In this document: one piece after another, positions 33,567 to 42,273 of the stretch
Layout: each line of letters begins with the position of its first letter
How positions within the stretch are numbered: position 1 is the stretch's first letter
From: Rhodobacter sp.
GTDB lineage: Bacteria; Pseudomonadota; Alphaproteobacteria; Rhodobacterales; Rhodobacteraceae
Length of the DNA: 64,000 nucleotides
Reading direction: 5' to 3'
Assembly (NCBI GenBank): GCA_027484145.1
Contig: JAIXUH010000026.1
Coordinates: 124,001-188,000, forward strand
Translations under genes and position numbers: made by a program
Notes under the pieces: model-generated
Database searches by the model: none
Told to the model about the DNA's origin: nothing
The model's input: the letters and a program-made list of their open reading frames with translations, nothing else

Positions 33567-34822
33567 ATTCGGCACCTGAAGACGATACGAACAACAGCGG
33601 TTTGTCCATTGCCCGGACAGTCGCCTTGGGCATGTTTCCACTGCCGCTGATTTCGGTGGTCTATACGGGCGGGCCTTTGCTGGCAGTTCTGATCGCCGGA
33701 TCTGTTTTTGCCGGACTGGCGCTGGTGGTGCGGCAGACAGATGCCAAGCTACAGCCCCTGTTGCTGGCGCTGTCCCTGATCGGCCAGTGCATCGCCTTTA
33801 CGGCGGCCTTTGCCAGCCATCCCTGGCAGATCGACACGCATATGATGTTCTTTGCGGTGCTGGCCATCGTGGCGACCATGTCCAGCGTGCCGGCGCTGCT
33901 GTTCGCGGTTGCCATCACGGCAGTTCATCACCTTGCGCTGGGTCTGCTGATGCCAGCGCTGGTCTATCCTTCGGCGGATGTGGCCGAGATCTTGTTGCGA
34001 ACGGTTATGCATGCGGCCATCGTCATCTTCGAGGCGGCGGTCCTGACATGGTCGATCTTGCGCAGTGCCAAGGCAGCGACGCTGCTTCAGGATGGCCGCG
34101 CGCAATTGGCTGAGGCCGCCGAAAGTGCGGCGGCCGCACGATCCGAAGCCGAAGCGGCACGGGAACGCGCTGTCGCATCCGCGGAACGTACCCGCGCCGA
34201 AGGGCAGCGCGCGGCTGTGGCGGTCGAACAGATTGCCGCCGCAGCCAAGACGGCAGCCCGCAGCGCCGAGCATGCAAAGTCGGTGGTGGCACGGGCCAGC
34301 GTGGATGCCGAACAGTCGGGGTCGGTCGTGGTGCGTGCCATGGCCGCGATGACGGCGATCGAGGATTCCTCGGCCGAGATTGCCCGGATTGTCGAGGTGA
34401 TCGACGAAATCTCGCGCCAGACCGATCTGTTGGCCCTGAATGCGGCGGTGGAATCGGCCCGAGCAGGCGAGGCGGGGCGCGGCTTTGCCGTGGTGGCCAA
34501 TGAGGTGCGCCAATTGGCGCAACGATCTGCGGATGCAGCCCGCCAGATCCGTGGTCTGGTAGCCGCGTCCAGCGGGCGCGTAGTGGAAGGCGCTGAACTG
34601 GTAGGCGAAACCGGCAAGGCCTTGTCGCGGATCGTCATGGCGGTGTCAGACATCAACGAGTTGGTGCGTGAAGTTGCCGATGGCGCGCAAGAGCAGTCGC
34701 AAGGGCTGATCGAAGTGAACAAGGCGATTTCCCGCATCGACGGCACGGCGGCCACGCAGGGCGAGGTTCTGACCTTGCCGAAACCCGGACCCATCCGCGC
34801 CAAGCGGCTTCGGTCTGCCTGA
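33563..34822 (+). CDS. Methyl-accepting chemotaxis protein with multi-pass N-terminus
   Basis: A 419-residue receptor without a periplasmic ligand domain. Residues about 15-165 form five or six membrane segments with conserved-looking His residues (ASHPWQIDTHMMFFAVLAIV and AVHHLALGL), a type of sensor head seen in alphaproteobacterial chemoreceptors. After an Ala/Glu/Arg-rich coiled coil (about 170-250), the signalling domain includes the hairpin tip ISRQTDLLALNAAVESARAG and EAGRGFAVVANEVRQLAQRS, the CheA/CheW contact region. There is no C-terminal CheR tether pentapeptide. It is translated with the small membrane protein before it. No che genes are nearby, so it would feed a distant pathway. 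Confidence 0.9.
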   Translation: MNSAPEDDTNNSGLSIARTVALGMFPLPLISVVYTGGPLLAVLIAGSVFAGLALVVRQTDAKLQPLLLALSLIGQCIAFTAAFASHPWQIDTHMMFFAVLAIVATMSSVPALLFAVAITAVHHLALGLLMPALVYPSADVAEILLRTVMHAAIVIFEAAVLTWSILRSAKAATLLQDGRAQLAEAAESAAAARSEAEAARERAVASAERTRAEGQRAAVAVEQIAAAAKTAARSAEHAKSVVARASVDAEQSGSVVVRAMAAMTAIEDSSAEIARIVEVIDEISRQTDLLALNAAVESARAGEAGRGFAVVANEVRQLAQRSADAARQIRGLVAASSGRVVEGAELVGETGKALSRIVMAVSDINELVREVADGAQEQSQGLIEVNKAISRIDGTAATQGEVLTLPKPGPIRAKRLRSA

Positions 34823-34845
34823 CGCCCGTTTTCTGTTTTGAATGG

Positions 34846-34869
34846 CGGCGGCCCCTTCGTGGGCCGCCG
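34846..34869. terminator. Hairpin terminator between convergent genes
   Basis: CGGCGGCCC (34846-34854), loop CTTCGT, GGGCCGCCG (34861-34869): a perfect 9-bp stem between the chemoreceptor gene and the convergent DUF1489 gene. Confidence 0.7.
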
Positions 34870-34882
34870 TCTGCCTGTTGGT

Positions 34883-35314
34883 CTAACGCAACCCGATTTC
34901 GGCCAAGGCCTGCGCCAAGGCGGGCGGCAGCGCATCCTCGCGCCGGCCGCCTTTGGTCAGATCACGCGGGCTTTCCTTTGGGTCAAGATAACGCCAGCCC
35001 TGAAACGGGCGGCGCGGAGCGGCTTCGGTGCGGATGATCTCGGCATCCAGCACAAGGGCGCAGCGGCTGATGCCGTCTCCGCCCTCGACCTGTTCAAGGC
35101 CGACGATGCGCTGCCGTGCAAGGATCAGCCCCTTGATCACCCAATACAGCGACCCACCCGAAAGGATTTCAGCCTCACGCTTGGGCCACATGCGGGTCAC
35201 ATGCACCGCACAGCCCTTGGGCCAGCGGTGGCTTTGGCTGTCTTGCCATTGCTGCAAGTCTTCGACCGATTCCGCCCCGACGCAGAGTTTCAGGATATTG
35301 ATGCTGTCCGCCAC
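34883..35314 (-). CDS. DUF1489 family protein
   Basis: A 143-residue cytoplasmic protein matching the alphaproteobacterial DUF1489 family: NILKLCVGAESVEDLQQWQ, RMWPKREAEILSGGSLYWVI, KGLILARQRIVGLE and RPFQGWRYLDPKESPRDL. The function of the family is not established. It is divergent from nrdJ across 125 bp and convergent with the chemoreceptor gene. No metal or catalytic motif stands out. Confidence 0.85.
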   Translation of the reverse strand: MADSINILKLCVGAESVEDLQQWQDSQSHRWPKGCAVHVTRMWPKREAEILSGGSLYWVIKGLILARQRIVGLEQVEGGDGISRCALVLDAEIIRTEAAPRRPFQGWRYLDPKESPRDLTKGGRREDALPPALAQALAEIGLR

Positions 35315-35439
35315 GAGTCACCCCATCGTTGGAACAAGCACAATAGCCCCATGTTTGGCGAGTTCAAGTTGACCGGCCAGACCAGCGGGCCTATCTTGTG
35401 CGTTCCCCGATGCAATCCACCAAATACAAGGGTTTTCCC

Positions 35440-37716
35440 ATGTCCCGATTCGCCGCGCCCATCGCTGAACAGATCTGGGACATGAAGTATCGGCTGAAGG
35501 ACGCCGATGGCACGGTCGTCGATGGATCGGTCGAGGATACGTGGCGCCGCATTGCCCGCGCCTTGGCCGAGGTTGAAAAAGACCCGGCGCATTGGGAGGC
35601 AAAGTTCTATGCCGCGCTGGACGGGTTCAAGTATCTGCCTGCTGGCCGCATCACCGCAGGGGCGGGCACGGGCCGTTCGGTGACGCTGTTCAACTGCTTT
35701 GTCATGGGCACGATCCCCGACAACATGGGTGGCATATTTGACGGGTTGAAAGAGGCCGCGCTGACCATGCAGCAGGGTGGCGGCATCGGCTATGATTTCA
35801 GCACCATCCGCCCGCGCGGAGCCGAGGTGAAGGGTGTGGCGGCCGATGCATCCGGCCCCTTGTCGTTCATGGATGTCTGGGATGCGATGTGCCGCACCAT
35901 CATGTCGGCAGGCAGCCGCCGTGGCGCAATGATGGCCACGATGCGCTGCGATCACCCGGATGTGGAAGCCTTCATCGAGGCCAAGAAAGACCCGGCCCGC
36001 CTGCGGATGTTCAACCTTTCGGTGCTGGTGACCGACCCGTTCATGGCAGCGGTCAAGGCTGATGGCCCTTGGGAGTTGGTGTTTGATGGCCGCGTTTACA
36101 AGACGCTTCAGGCGCGCGATCTGTGGAACAAGATCATGCGCAACACCTTCGATTTTGCCGAACCCGGAGTGATCTTCATCGACCGTATCAACGCGATGAA
36201 CAACCTTGCCTATTGCGAGACGATTGCCGCCACCAACCCCTGCGGCGAACAGCCGCTGCCGCCCTATGGCGCCTGCCTGTTGGGCAGCATCAACATGCCC
36301 ACGCTGGTGTCGGGTGCCTTTACGCCCGAGGCAAAGCTGGACCTTGCCGCGCTGGATGACCTCGTGCGCACCGCCGTGCGGATGATGGACAATGTGGTGG
36401 ATGCCAGCCGTTTTCCGCTGCCCCAGCAGGCTGAAGAAGCGCGAAACAAGCGCCGCATCGGTCTTGGCGTGACCGGGCTTGCCGATGCCCTGCTGATGGT
36501 GGGGCTGCGCTATGGGTCGGAAACTGCGGCCATGGTGACCGAAGGCTGGATGAAGGCCATTGCCCGTGCGGCCTATCTGGCCTCGGTCGATCTGGCGCGC
36601 GAAAAGGGGGCGTTCCCGCTGTTCGATGCGGACAAATACCTCGCTTCCGGCGCATTGCGCCATATGGATGAGGATGTGCGCGCCGCGATCCGCACCCATG
36701 GCATCCGCAATGCGCTGCTGACCTCCATCGCGCCAACGGGCACGATCTCGCTGTACGCGGGCAACGTCAGTTCCGGGATCGAGCCGGTATTCGCCTATGC
36801 CTATACCCGCAAGGTGCTGCAAAAAGACGGCTCGCGGACCGAAGAGGAAGTGGTGGATTACGCCGTGCGCCTGTGGCGTGAAAAGCATGGCGACGCGCCC
36901 TTGCCCGACCATTTCGTGAACGCCCAGACCCTGCCACCGCTTGACCATGTGCGGATGCAGGCGGCGGCCCAGAAGTGGGTGGATTCCAGCATTTCGAAAA
37001 CCATCAACTGCCCGGAAGACATCAGCTTTGAAGACTTCAAAGAGGTCTACATGGCTGCATGGGATCAGGGCTGCAAAGGCTGCACCACTTATCGGCCCAA
37101 TGCGGTGACCGGGTCGGTGTTGACGGTTTCGGAAACGTCGGACAAAACCCCGTCCGAGGCCCCGGCGACCACGAAAAGCGATGGTGAGGTGATTTACCTT
37201 TCCGAACCATTGGACCGCCCTGCAGCACTGGAGGGCCAGACCTACAAGCTGAAATGGCCGGGGTCCGAGCACGCGCTTTACATCACGATCAACGACATCG
37301 TCATCGCAGGCCACCGCCGCCCGTTCGAGGTGTTCATCAACTCCAAAAACATGGAGCATTTCGCCTGGACCGTGGCCCTTACTCGGATGATCTCGGCCGT
37401 GTTCCGGCGGGGCGGGGATATCTCGTTTGTCGTGGAAGAGCTGAAAGCCGTCTTCGACCCCCGCGGCGGGGCCTGGATGGAGGGGCGGTACATTCCGTCC
37501 ATCCTCGCCGCCATCGGCGGAGTGATCGAGCGCCACCTGATCGAGATTGGCTTTATCGAGGGCGAAGGCATGGGCCTGAAATCCGACCCGCAGGCCGAAG
37601 TGGTGGCCATCGGCGCGCCGCGCGGCAAAAGCTGCTCGTCCTGCGGCAGCTTTGAGATGCGGATGGTCGAAGGCTGCATGACCTGCGCCAGCTGCGGCTA
37701 TTCAAAATGCGGCTGA
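35440..37716 (+). CDS. nrdJ: Adenosylcobalamin-dependent (class II) ribonucleotide reductase
   Basis: A 758-residue enzyme reducing ribonucleotides to deoxyribonucleotides without oxygen or a separate radical subunit. Seen are FNCFVMGTIPDNMGGIFDGL (substrate-site Cys of the first strand), MQQGGGIGYDFSTIRPRG, the finger loop NPCGEQPLPPYGACLLGSIN with the radical Cys, and APTGTISLYAGNVSSGIEP. The C-terminus has paired Cys (CSSCG, CMTCASCGYSKCG), which act as a zinc ribbon and redox relay. ATG at 35440 (MSRFAAPIAEQIWDMKYR) is chosen by homology; the frame is open from 35398. No cobalamin riboswitch or clear NrdR box pair was found upstream. Confidence 0.95.
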   Translation: MSRFAAPIAEQIWDMKYRLKDADGTVVDGSVEDTWRRIARALAEVEKDPAHWEAKFYAALDGFKYLPAGRITAGAGTGRSVTLFNCFVMGTIPDNMGGIFDGLKEAALTMQQGGGIGYDFSTIRPRGAEVKGVAADASGPLSFMDVWDAMCRTIMSAGSRRGAMMATMRCDHPDVEAFIEAKKDPARLRMFNLSVLVTDPFMAAVKADGPWELVFDGRVYKTLQARDLWNKIMRNTFDFAEPGVIFIDRINAMNNLAYCETIAATNPCGEQPLPPYGACLLGSINMPTLVSGAFTPEAKLDLAALDDLVRTAVRMMDNVVDASRFPLPQQAEEARNKRRIGLGVTGLADALLMVGLRYGSETAAMVTEGWMKAIARAAYLASVDLAREKGAFPLFDADKYLASGALRHMDEDVRAAIRTHGIRNALLTSIAPTGTISLYAGNVSSGIEPVFAYAYTRKVLQKDGSRTEEEVVDYAVRLWREKHGDAPLPDHFVNAQTLPPLDHVRMQAAAQKWVDSSISKTINCPEDISFEDFKEVYMAAWDQGCKGCTTYRPNAVTGSVLTVSETSDKTPSEAPATTKSDGEVIYLSEPLDRPAALEGQTYKLKWPGSEHALYITINDIVIAGHRRPFEVFINSKNMEHFAWTVALTRMISAVFRRGGDISFVVEELKAVFDPRGGAWMEGRYIPSILAAIGGVIERHLIEIGFIEGEGMGLKSDPQAEVVAIGAPRGKSCSSCGSFEMRMVEGCMTCASCGYSKCG

Positions 37717-38075
37717 CCGAAGGGGTGTGATGTTTCGGGGGTAACCGGACGGGCGGTCTTTCGCCCGACACGGCGAAAGACTCTGCCCGGTCAATTGGCT
37801 GGGTCTGCCCATCGAAGAAGGATACAAGACTTACGCAGTCTAGGGACCGGCGGACCTTGTGAAACGCGGGCAGGTTGGTTCGCGCGGGTTCAGGCATCGT
37901 GCCGCCGGGGGTGGCAGGGAAACCGCAAGCTCAGCTTGCCAAGACCCTCAGCCTGCAGAAAGGCCCAAGGACACTTCTGGCAAACCCTTGCATGCCACAT
38001 GGTGCTGGCGGGCCATCCGGCGCTTTTGCCCAAGACGCCAGCGCGCGCGCACCTTCTGCCCGGCAAAGCGGTTGG
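37717..38075. other. 359-bp intergenic region after nrdJ
   Basis: No supportable gene. A CGGGCG-gtcttt-CGCCCG stem at 37750-37767, 34 bp after the nrdJ stop, may be its terminator. The rest is GC-rich with no repeat family or RNA fold that I recognise. Confidence 0.4.
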
Positions 38076-38621
38076 TTACGCGGCACGTTTCCATGGGCGT
38101 GGGGTGACATAAACAATGGTGTCACCAACACTGACCATCACCTCGCCGTCTTGAATGTTGACCTGAAGCTTCATCGCGCGGCTGGCCAGCTTGGCCAGTT
38201 CAGCGGTGTCCTGTTCGGAAAAGCTGACCACGTCAAGATTTTCAAAGCGGGTGGTGCTGGTCTTGATCTTGTCCCACCACACGTCGGCCATCCGGCCGCC
38301 ATAGGGATAGATGATCACCTTGCCTGCTTTGCTGCAGGATTGGCGCATCACCTTTTCACTCGGCAGGCCGAGGGCCACCCAGACATCCAACTCGCCGCTC
38401 AGGCTTTTTTGCCAGATGTCGGGCTCGTCTTCGGTGGAGATTCCCTTGGTCATCTCAAGGTTTTCATGGGCGTTCAGCGCAAAGGCAATGATACGCACCA
38501 TCAGCCGTTCATCGGTCTCGGACGGATGCTTTGCAACGGTCAGCTTATGGGTCTCGTAATAGTGACGATCCATATCCGAGACAGCGAGTTCAACTTTGTA
38601 GATCGTGGCATTCTGCGCCAT
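38076..38621 (-). CDS. yaeQ: YaeQ family protein
   Basis: A 181-residue cytoplasmic protein with the family features ATIYKVELAVSDMDRHYYET, LTVAKHPSETDERLMVRIIA, GISTEDEPDIWQKSLSGELD and WVALGLPSEKVMRQSCSKAG. YaeQ has a PD-(D/E)XK nuclease-like fold (the Glu/Asp/Lys-rich TEDEPDIWQK region is consistent), but its biological role is not settled; the enterobacterial protein was first described as a possible RfaH-like suppressor. The length is normal. It is flanked by non-coding DNA on both sides and appears monocistronic. Confidence 0.9.
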   Translation of the reverse strand: MAQNATIYKVELAVSDMDRHYYETHKLTVAKHPSETDERLMVRIIAFALNAHENLEMTKGISTEDEPDIWQKSLSGELDVWVALGLPSEKVMRQSCSKAGKVIIYPYGGRMADVWWDKIKTSTTRFENLDVVSFSEQDTAELAKLASRAMKLQVNIQDGEVMVSVGDTIVYVTPRPWKRAA

Positions 38622-38795
38622 GTTTTTTCCCGGCCCCTCGGTTCCGGTGCTGCCTACTGCGTCCGCAAGCCCAGTGAAAGAAGATAAGGGGCGCGGAGTG
38701 CAGATCGCTGGCTTGTCAGATCGCCACGCCTAGTGCACGAACAAAAGGCCCTGCCGGAACGTATGCCGTCTGATCTGCGGAATTCAAACGAAAAG

Positions 38796-38870
38796 TGGCA
38801 GCCCGTAGGGGAGTCGAACCCCTCTTACCTGGTTGAAAACCAGGTGTCCTAACCGATAGACGAACGGGCC
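38796..38870 (-). tRNA. tRNA-Glu (anticodon TTC)
   Basis: On the minus strand the acceptor stem GGCCCGT pairs with ACGGGCT (one G-U), the anticodon arm is CCTGG-TTTTCAA-CCAGG with TTC in the loop, the T arm contains GGTTCGACTCC, and the 3' end is encoded CCA. Total 75 nt. Confidence 0.97.
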
Positions 38871-38949
38871 ACGCTTTCGGTGGCGGGTGTTTACTGGCCC
38901 GGGGCGGGGGGCGCAAGGGGAAAAAGCGGGGCCGGCGTGGAATTGGCCG

Positions 38950-40692
38950 TCAGGCGGGGGCGGCATCTTCGAGGCGCAGTTGCACCTTTGTGCGGCCGCC
39001 CCAATGGTTCAGTTCCAGCCGTCCGGCAAGGTGAAAGCGGCGGTGGCCGGGGGTACTCAGCGCCGGGCCAAGGGCCGTGTCAAAGGCCCCGAAGGCCATC
39101 GCCTCGACCGTCGCACCTGCTCCATCGCTGACGCCAAGTTTCAGGTGGGTGTCCCCGATGCGGCGCGGCGTTATGGCCACATTCGCAAAGGCAAACCGCG
39201 GGGCGGGGGCGCCCTGCCCAAAGGGGCCCGCGGCCTCGATCTGCTCGACAAATCCGGGGGTTGCTGCCGACGTCATCAAAAGCCCGTCGATCCGCAATTC
39301 ATGCGGCGTCTCGGTGCCAGCCCCCTGTCGGGCCAGCAGGTCGGACAGCCGGGCCATTGCGGATTCCAACTGATCGCGGGACACGGTCAGACCTGCGGCC
39401 ATCTTGTGCCCGCCGCCCTTGATCAGCAGCCCCTCAGCCGCAACGCGCTGCACAGCGGCCCCCAGATCGACCCCGGCGATGGACCGGCCCGAGCCTTTGC
39501 CGATGTCGCCGTCAAAGCCGATCACAATGGCCGGGCGGTGGGTTGCCTCTTTCAGCCGCGCCGCCACGATGCCGACCACGCCGGGATGCCAGCCGTCCTC
39601 GGCCGCCCAGACCAGCGCAGCGTCGATTCCGCGTGCCTCGGCCTGTGCCATGGCGGCCTCGCGCACCTGCGCCTCGATTTCCCGCCGTTCGGTGTTAAGC
39701 TGGTCCAGTCTGGCTGCAAGGGCGGCAGCCTCGCGCGGGTCGTCGGTGGCCAGAAGGCGCGCACCCAGATCGGCCTGCCCGATGCGCCCGCCCGCATTGA
39801 CCCGCGGGCCCAGGACGAAACCAAGCGTATAGGGCGACGGCGCCTGATCCATGCGCGCAGCATCGGCCAAGGCCACCAGACCCACCCGTTCGCGCCGTGC
39901 CATGACCTTCAGCCCTTGTCGCACCAGCGCGCGGTTGACGCCAATCAGCGGGGCCACATCCGCCACGGTGGCCAAGGCCACCAGATCGAGCAACGCCATA
40001 AGGTCGGGGCCTTGCACGCCATTAGCGCGCAGGCGGCGGTTCACCTCGACCAGCAGCAGGAAGACGACGGATGCCGCACACAGATGCGCCAGATCGCCGC
40101 TTTCGTCCTGACGGTTGGGGTTCACCACCGCCACGGCGGCGGGGAGGGTTTCGGCCCCAAGGTGATGATCCAGCACCACCACGTCACAGCCGGCAGCGGC
40201 AATCGGCTCATGGCTCAGGGTGCCGCAATCGACGCAAAGGATCAGGTCATGCGCAGCACCCAAGGCTTGCATGGCGGCCACGTTGGGGCCGTAACCTTCG
40301 TCGATGCGGTCCGGGATATAGAGTGTGGCCGTGCGGTCAAGGGCACGCAGCCACGTAATCAACAGCGCGGCGGACGTGCCGCCATCCACGTCATAATCCG
40401 CAAAGATCGCAATCCGCTGCCGGTTGCGGACGGCCACCAGAAACCGCTCGGCCGCAGGGGCCATGTCGCGCAGGCGCAGAGGGTCTGGCAGAAGATCGCG
40501 CAGGGCGGGGGCCAGAAAGGCCAGGGCATCGGATGCCGTGACCCCGCGCTTGACCAGAGTGGTGCACAGCGCCAGCGGCAGGTGGGTGGCTTGCGCCATG
40601 GCTTCGGCCAGACGCTCGTCCTCGGCCGTGGGTCCGACCCAACGGCGACCCATGACCGAAGCCTCGACATTTAGAAAAGCCCGCTGCGACAT
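38950..40692 (-). CDS. recJ: Single-stranded-DNA-specific exonuclease RecJ
   Basis: A 580-residue 5'-3' ssDNA exonuclease for recombination and mismatch repair. DHH-phosphoesterase motifs are present: IFADYDVDGGTSAALL (Asp99, Asp101 and Asp103), ILCVDCGTLSHEP, VVVLDHHLG (DHH at 175-177) and PNRQDESG. The DHHA1 domain has IKGGGHKMAAGLTV, and the C-terminal OB-like domain ends at RLELNHWGGRTKVQLRLEDA. Length and domain order are typical. The start MSQRAFLNVEASVMG is the first of two plausible Met codons. It lies downstream of glpX on the same strand but is separated from it by three strong hairpins. Confidence 0.95.
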   Translation of the reverse strand: MSQRAFLNVEASVMGRRWVGPTAEDERLAEAMAQATHLPLALCTTLVKRGVTASDALAFLAPALRDLLPDPLRLRDMAPAAERFLVAVRNRQRIAIFADYDVDGGTSAALLITWLRALDRTATLYIPDRIDEGYGPNVAAMQALGAAHDLILCVDCGTLSHEPIAAAGCDVVVLDHHLGAETLPAAVAVVNPNRQDESGDLAHLCAASVVFLLLVEVNRRLRANGVQGPDLMALLDLVALATVADVAPLIGVNRALVRQGLKVMARRERVGLVALADAARMDQAPSPYTLGFVLGPRVNAGGRIGQADLGARLLATDDPREAAALAARLDQLNTERREIEAQVREAAMAQAEARGIDAALVWAAEDGWHPGVVGIVAARLKEATHRPAIVIGFDGDIGKGSGRSIAGVDLGAAVQRVAAEGLLIKGGGHKMAAGLTVSRDQLESAMARLSDLLARQGAGTETPHELRIDGLLMTSAATPGFVEQIEAAGPFGQGAPAPRFAFANVAITPRRIGDTHLKLGVSDGAGATVEAMAFGAFDTALGPALSTPGHRRFHLAGRLELNHWGGRTKVQLRLEDAAPA

Positions 40693-40728
40693 GCCTGCGG
40701 GTTTGCCTCACGCCGGAGTGAAGCGCAA

Positions 40729-40800
40729 GCGGGGGGATGGTCAAACCATCCCCCCGCAAAAATCTTTAAAGATTTTTGACAAATTCCTTTGAAGGAATTT
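40729..40800. terminator. Three consecutive perfect hairpins between glpX and recJ
   Basis: Hairpin 1: GCGGGGGGATGGT-CAA-ACCATCCCCCCGC (40729-40757). Hairpin 2: AAAAATCTTTAAAGATTTTT (40758-40777, a 20-bp palindrome). Hairpin 3: AAATTCCTT-TG-AAGGAATTT (40781-40800). They lie 26 bp after the glpX stop. On the minus strand the transcript meets hairpins 3, 2 and 1 in turn; which of them terminates is unclear. Confidence 0.7.
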
Positions 40801-40825
40801 GGTCCCGGATGCCCTCGCGCGGGTC

Positions 40826-41791
40826 TTAGCGGATGGGGTTGCGATAGCTCATCCGGCGGACGGAGCCGGTCTTGGACCGCATCAGGATCGTTTCCGCGGT
40901 CAGATAGCCCACTTCGCGCTTGATCCCGGCCAGAAGGCTGCCGTCGGTCACACCGGTTGCCGCAAAAATCACATCGCCCCGCACCAGATCGTCGCGGGTA
41001 TAGACGCGGTCAAAATTCTGGATTCCGGCCTTGCGGGCGCGGGCCTTTTCATCCTCGTTGCGGAACAGCAGTTTGCCGTAGAACTGACCGCCCATGCATT
41101 TCAGCGCCGCTGCCGCCAGCACGCCTTCGGGCGCACCGCCCGAGCCCATGTACATGTCGATGCCGGTCATGTCCGGTTCGGCGCAATGCATCACACCGGC
41201 CACGTCGCCATCGGTAATCAGGCGGATGGCCGCCCCGGTCGAGCGGATTTCGGCAATCATTTCCTCATGCCGGGGGCGTTCCAGCACGCAAACGGTGATG
41301 TCGTTGGTCGAGGTGCCCTTGGCCGCAGCAAGTGCCGAGACGCGTTCTGATGGGCTCATGGAAAATGTCACCGTGCCGGGGCGGTAGCCGGGGCCGATGG
41401 CCAGCTTTTCCATATAGACATCGGGGGCATGCAAGAGCGTGCCGCGCGGGGCCATGGCAATCACTGTCAGGGCATTCGGCATGTCTTTTGCTGTCAGGGT
41501 CGTGCCTTCCAGCGGGTCCAGCGCAATATCGACGGCGGGTCCTTTGCCGGTGCCGACCTCTTCGCCGATGAACAGCATCGGGGCCTCGTCGCGCTCGCCT
41601 TCGCCGATCACCACCACACCGGCGATGTCCAGCAGGTTCAACTGGTCGCGCATCGCGTTGACGGCGGCCTGATCTGCAGCCTTTTCATCGCCGCGCCCGA
41701 TCAGGCGGGCACTGGCAAGGGCGGCTGCCTCGGACACACGGGCCAAGCCTAGGGAAAGCAATCGGTCCTGAAATTCGCGAGCGTCGGCCAT
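40826..41791 (-). CDS. glpX: Class II fructose-1,6-bisphosphatase
   Basis: A 321-residue GlpX-type phosphatase for gluconeogenesis (fructose 1,6-bisphosphate to fructose 6-phosphate). Metal and phosphate motifs are visible: VVVIGEGERDEAPMLFIGEE (about residues 59-78), IALDPLEGTTLTAKDMPNAL, RLITDGDVAGVMHCAEPDM and MGSGGAPEGVLAAAALKCMG. The length is usual for the family. It is encoded downstream of the VOC and homoserine dehydrogenase genes on the same strand, with 83 bp between the VOC gene and glpX; adjacency to hom is common in this bacterial group as I recall. Confidence 0.95.
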   Translation of the reverse strand: MADAREFQDRLLSLGLARVSEAAALASARLIGRGDEKAADQAAVNAMRDQLNLLDIAGVVVIGEGERDEAPMLFIGEEVGTGKGPAVDIALDPLEGTTLTAKDMPNALTVIAMAPRGTLLHAPDVYMEKLAIGPGYRPGTVTFSMSPSERVSALAAAKGTSTNDITVCVLERPRHEEMIAEIRSTGAAIRLITDGDVAGVMHCAEPDMTGIDMYMGSGGAPEGVLAAAALKCMGGQFYGKLLFRNEDEKARARKAGIQNFDRVYTRDDLVRGDVIFAATGVTDGSLLAGIKREVGYLTAETILMRSKTGSVRRMSYRNPIR

Positions 41792-41874
41792 GGGTCTGGT
41801 CCTGTCAAAAAGGGTTTTGTCGCCCCTTAGCCTGTGCTGTCGCGTGCGGCAAGCATGGTGGCGCTAACGGTGGT

Positions 41875-42270
41875 TCACGCCGGGCCGCTGTGGCAGACGA
41901 GGCAAAGCTTGTTGCCATCGGGGTCGCGCAAATAGGCGCCATAATAATCACGGTGGTATTGCGGGCGCAGGGCAGGGGCACCGTCGTCGGTGCCGCCATG
42001 TAACAGCCCCAGTGCGTGCGCGTCGCGGACCGTGGCGCCATCGGAGGCGGAAAAGGCGATCATGGCGCCATTGCCGGGCGATGCGGTTGCGCCGTCAAAG
42101 GGGGCCGTGATGATGAACAATGGGCGCCCGCCACCCAAAGGTTGCCATCCAGCCCAAGGCCGCGCGGCATCGGCAAAGCGTTCGACATGGCCCAGTCGCG
42201 CCATCAGTGGCCGCCAGAAGGCCAAGGCTCGCCCGAAATCAGTGATCCCAAGCGTGACGTGGCTGAGCAT
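41875..42270 (-). CDS. VOC family (glyoxalase-fold) protein
   Basis: A 131-residue protein with two beta-alpha-beta-beta-beta modules: MLSHVTLGITDFGRALAFWR at the N-terminus and YYGAYLRDPDGNKLCLVCHS at the C-terminus. His4, His90-region residues and the Glu/Asp positions of metal-binding VOC enzymes are only partly kept, so catalytic activity is uncertain. Many such proteins are annotated as glyoxalase or bleomycin-resistance-like without known substrate. Three bases separate it from the hom stop, so it is probably the second gene of the hom transcript. Confidence 0.85.
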   Translation of the reverse strand: MLSHVTLGITDFGRALAFWRPLMARLGHVERFADAARPWAGWQPLGGGRPLFIITAPFDGATASPGNGAMIAFSASDGATVRDAHALGLLHGGTDDGAPALRPQYHRDYYGAYLRDPDGNKLCLVCHSGPA

Positions 42271-42273
42271 GGG

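Noticed and set aside
35290-37536. 748-codon minus-strand frame opposite nrdJ
   Set aside because: Shadow frame; nrdJ motifs are on the plus strand.
38796-38870. tRNA-Glu as a possible integration site
   Set aside because: No integrase, no repeated tRNA 3' end and no foreign-looking block adjoining it.
38887-40674. 595-codon plus-strand frame opposite recJ
   Set aside because: Shadow of recJ, and it also runs close to the tRNA gene; no signal for translation.
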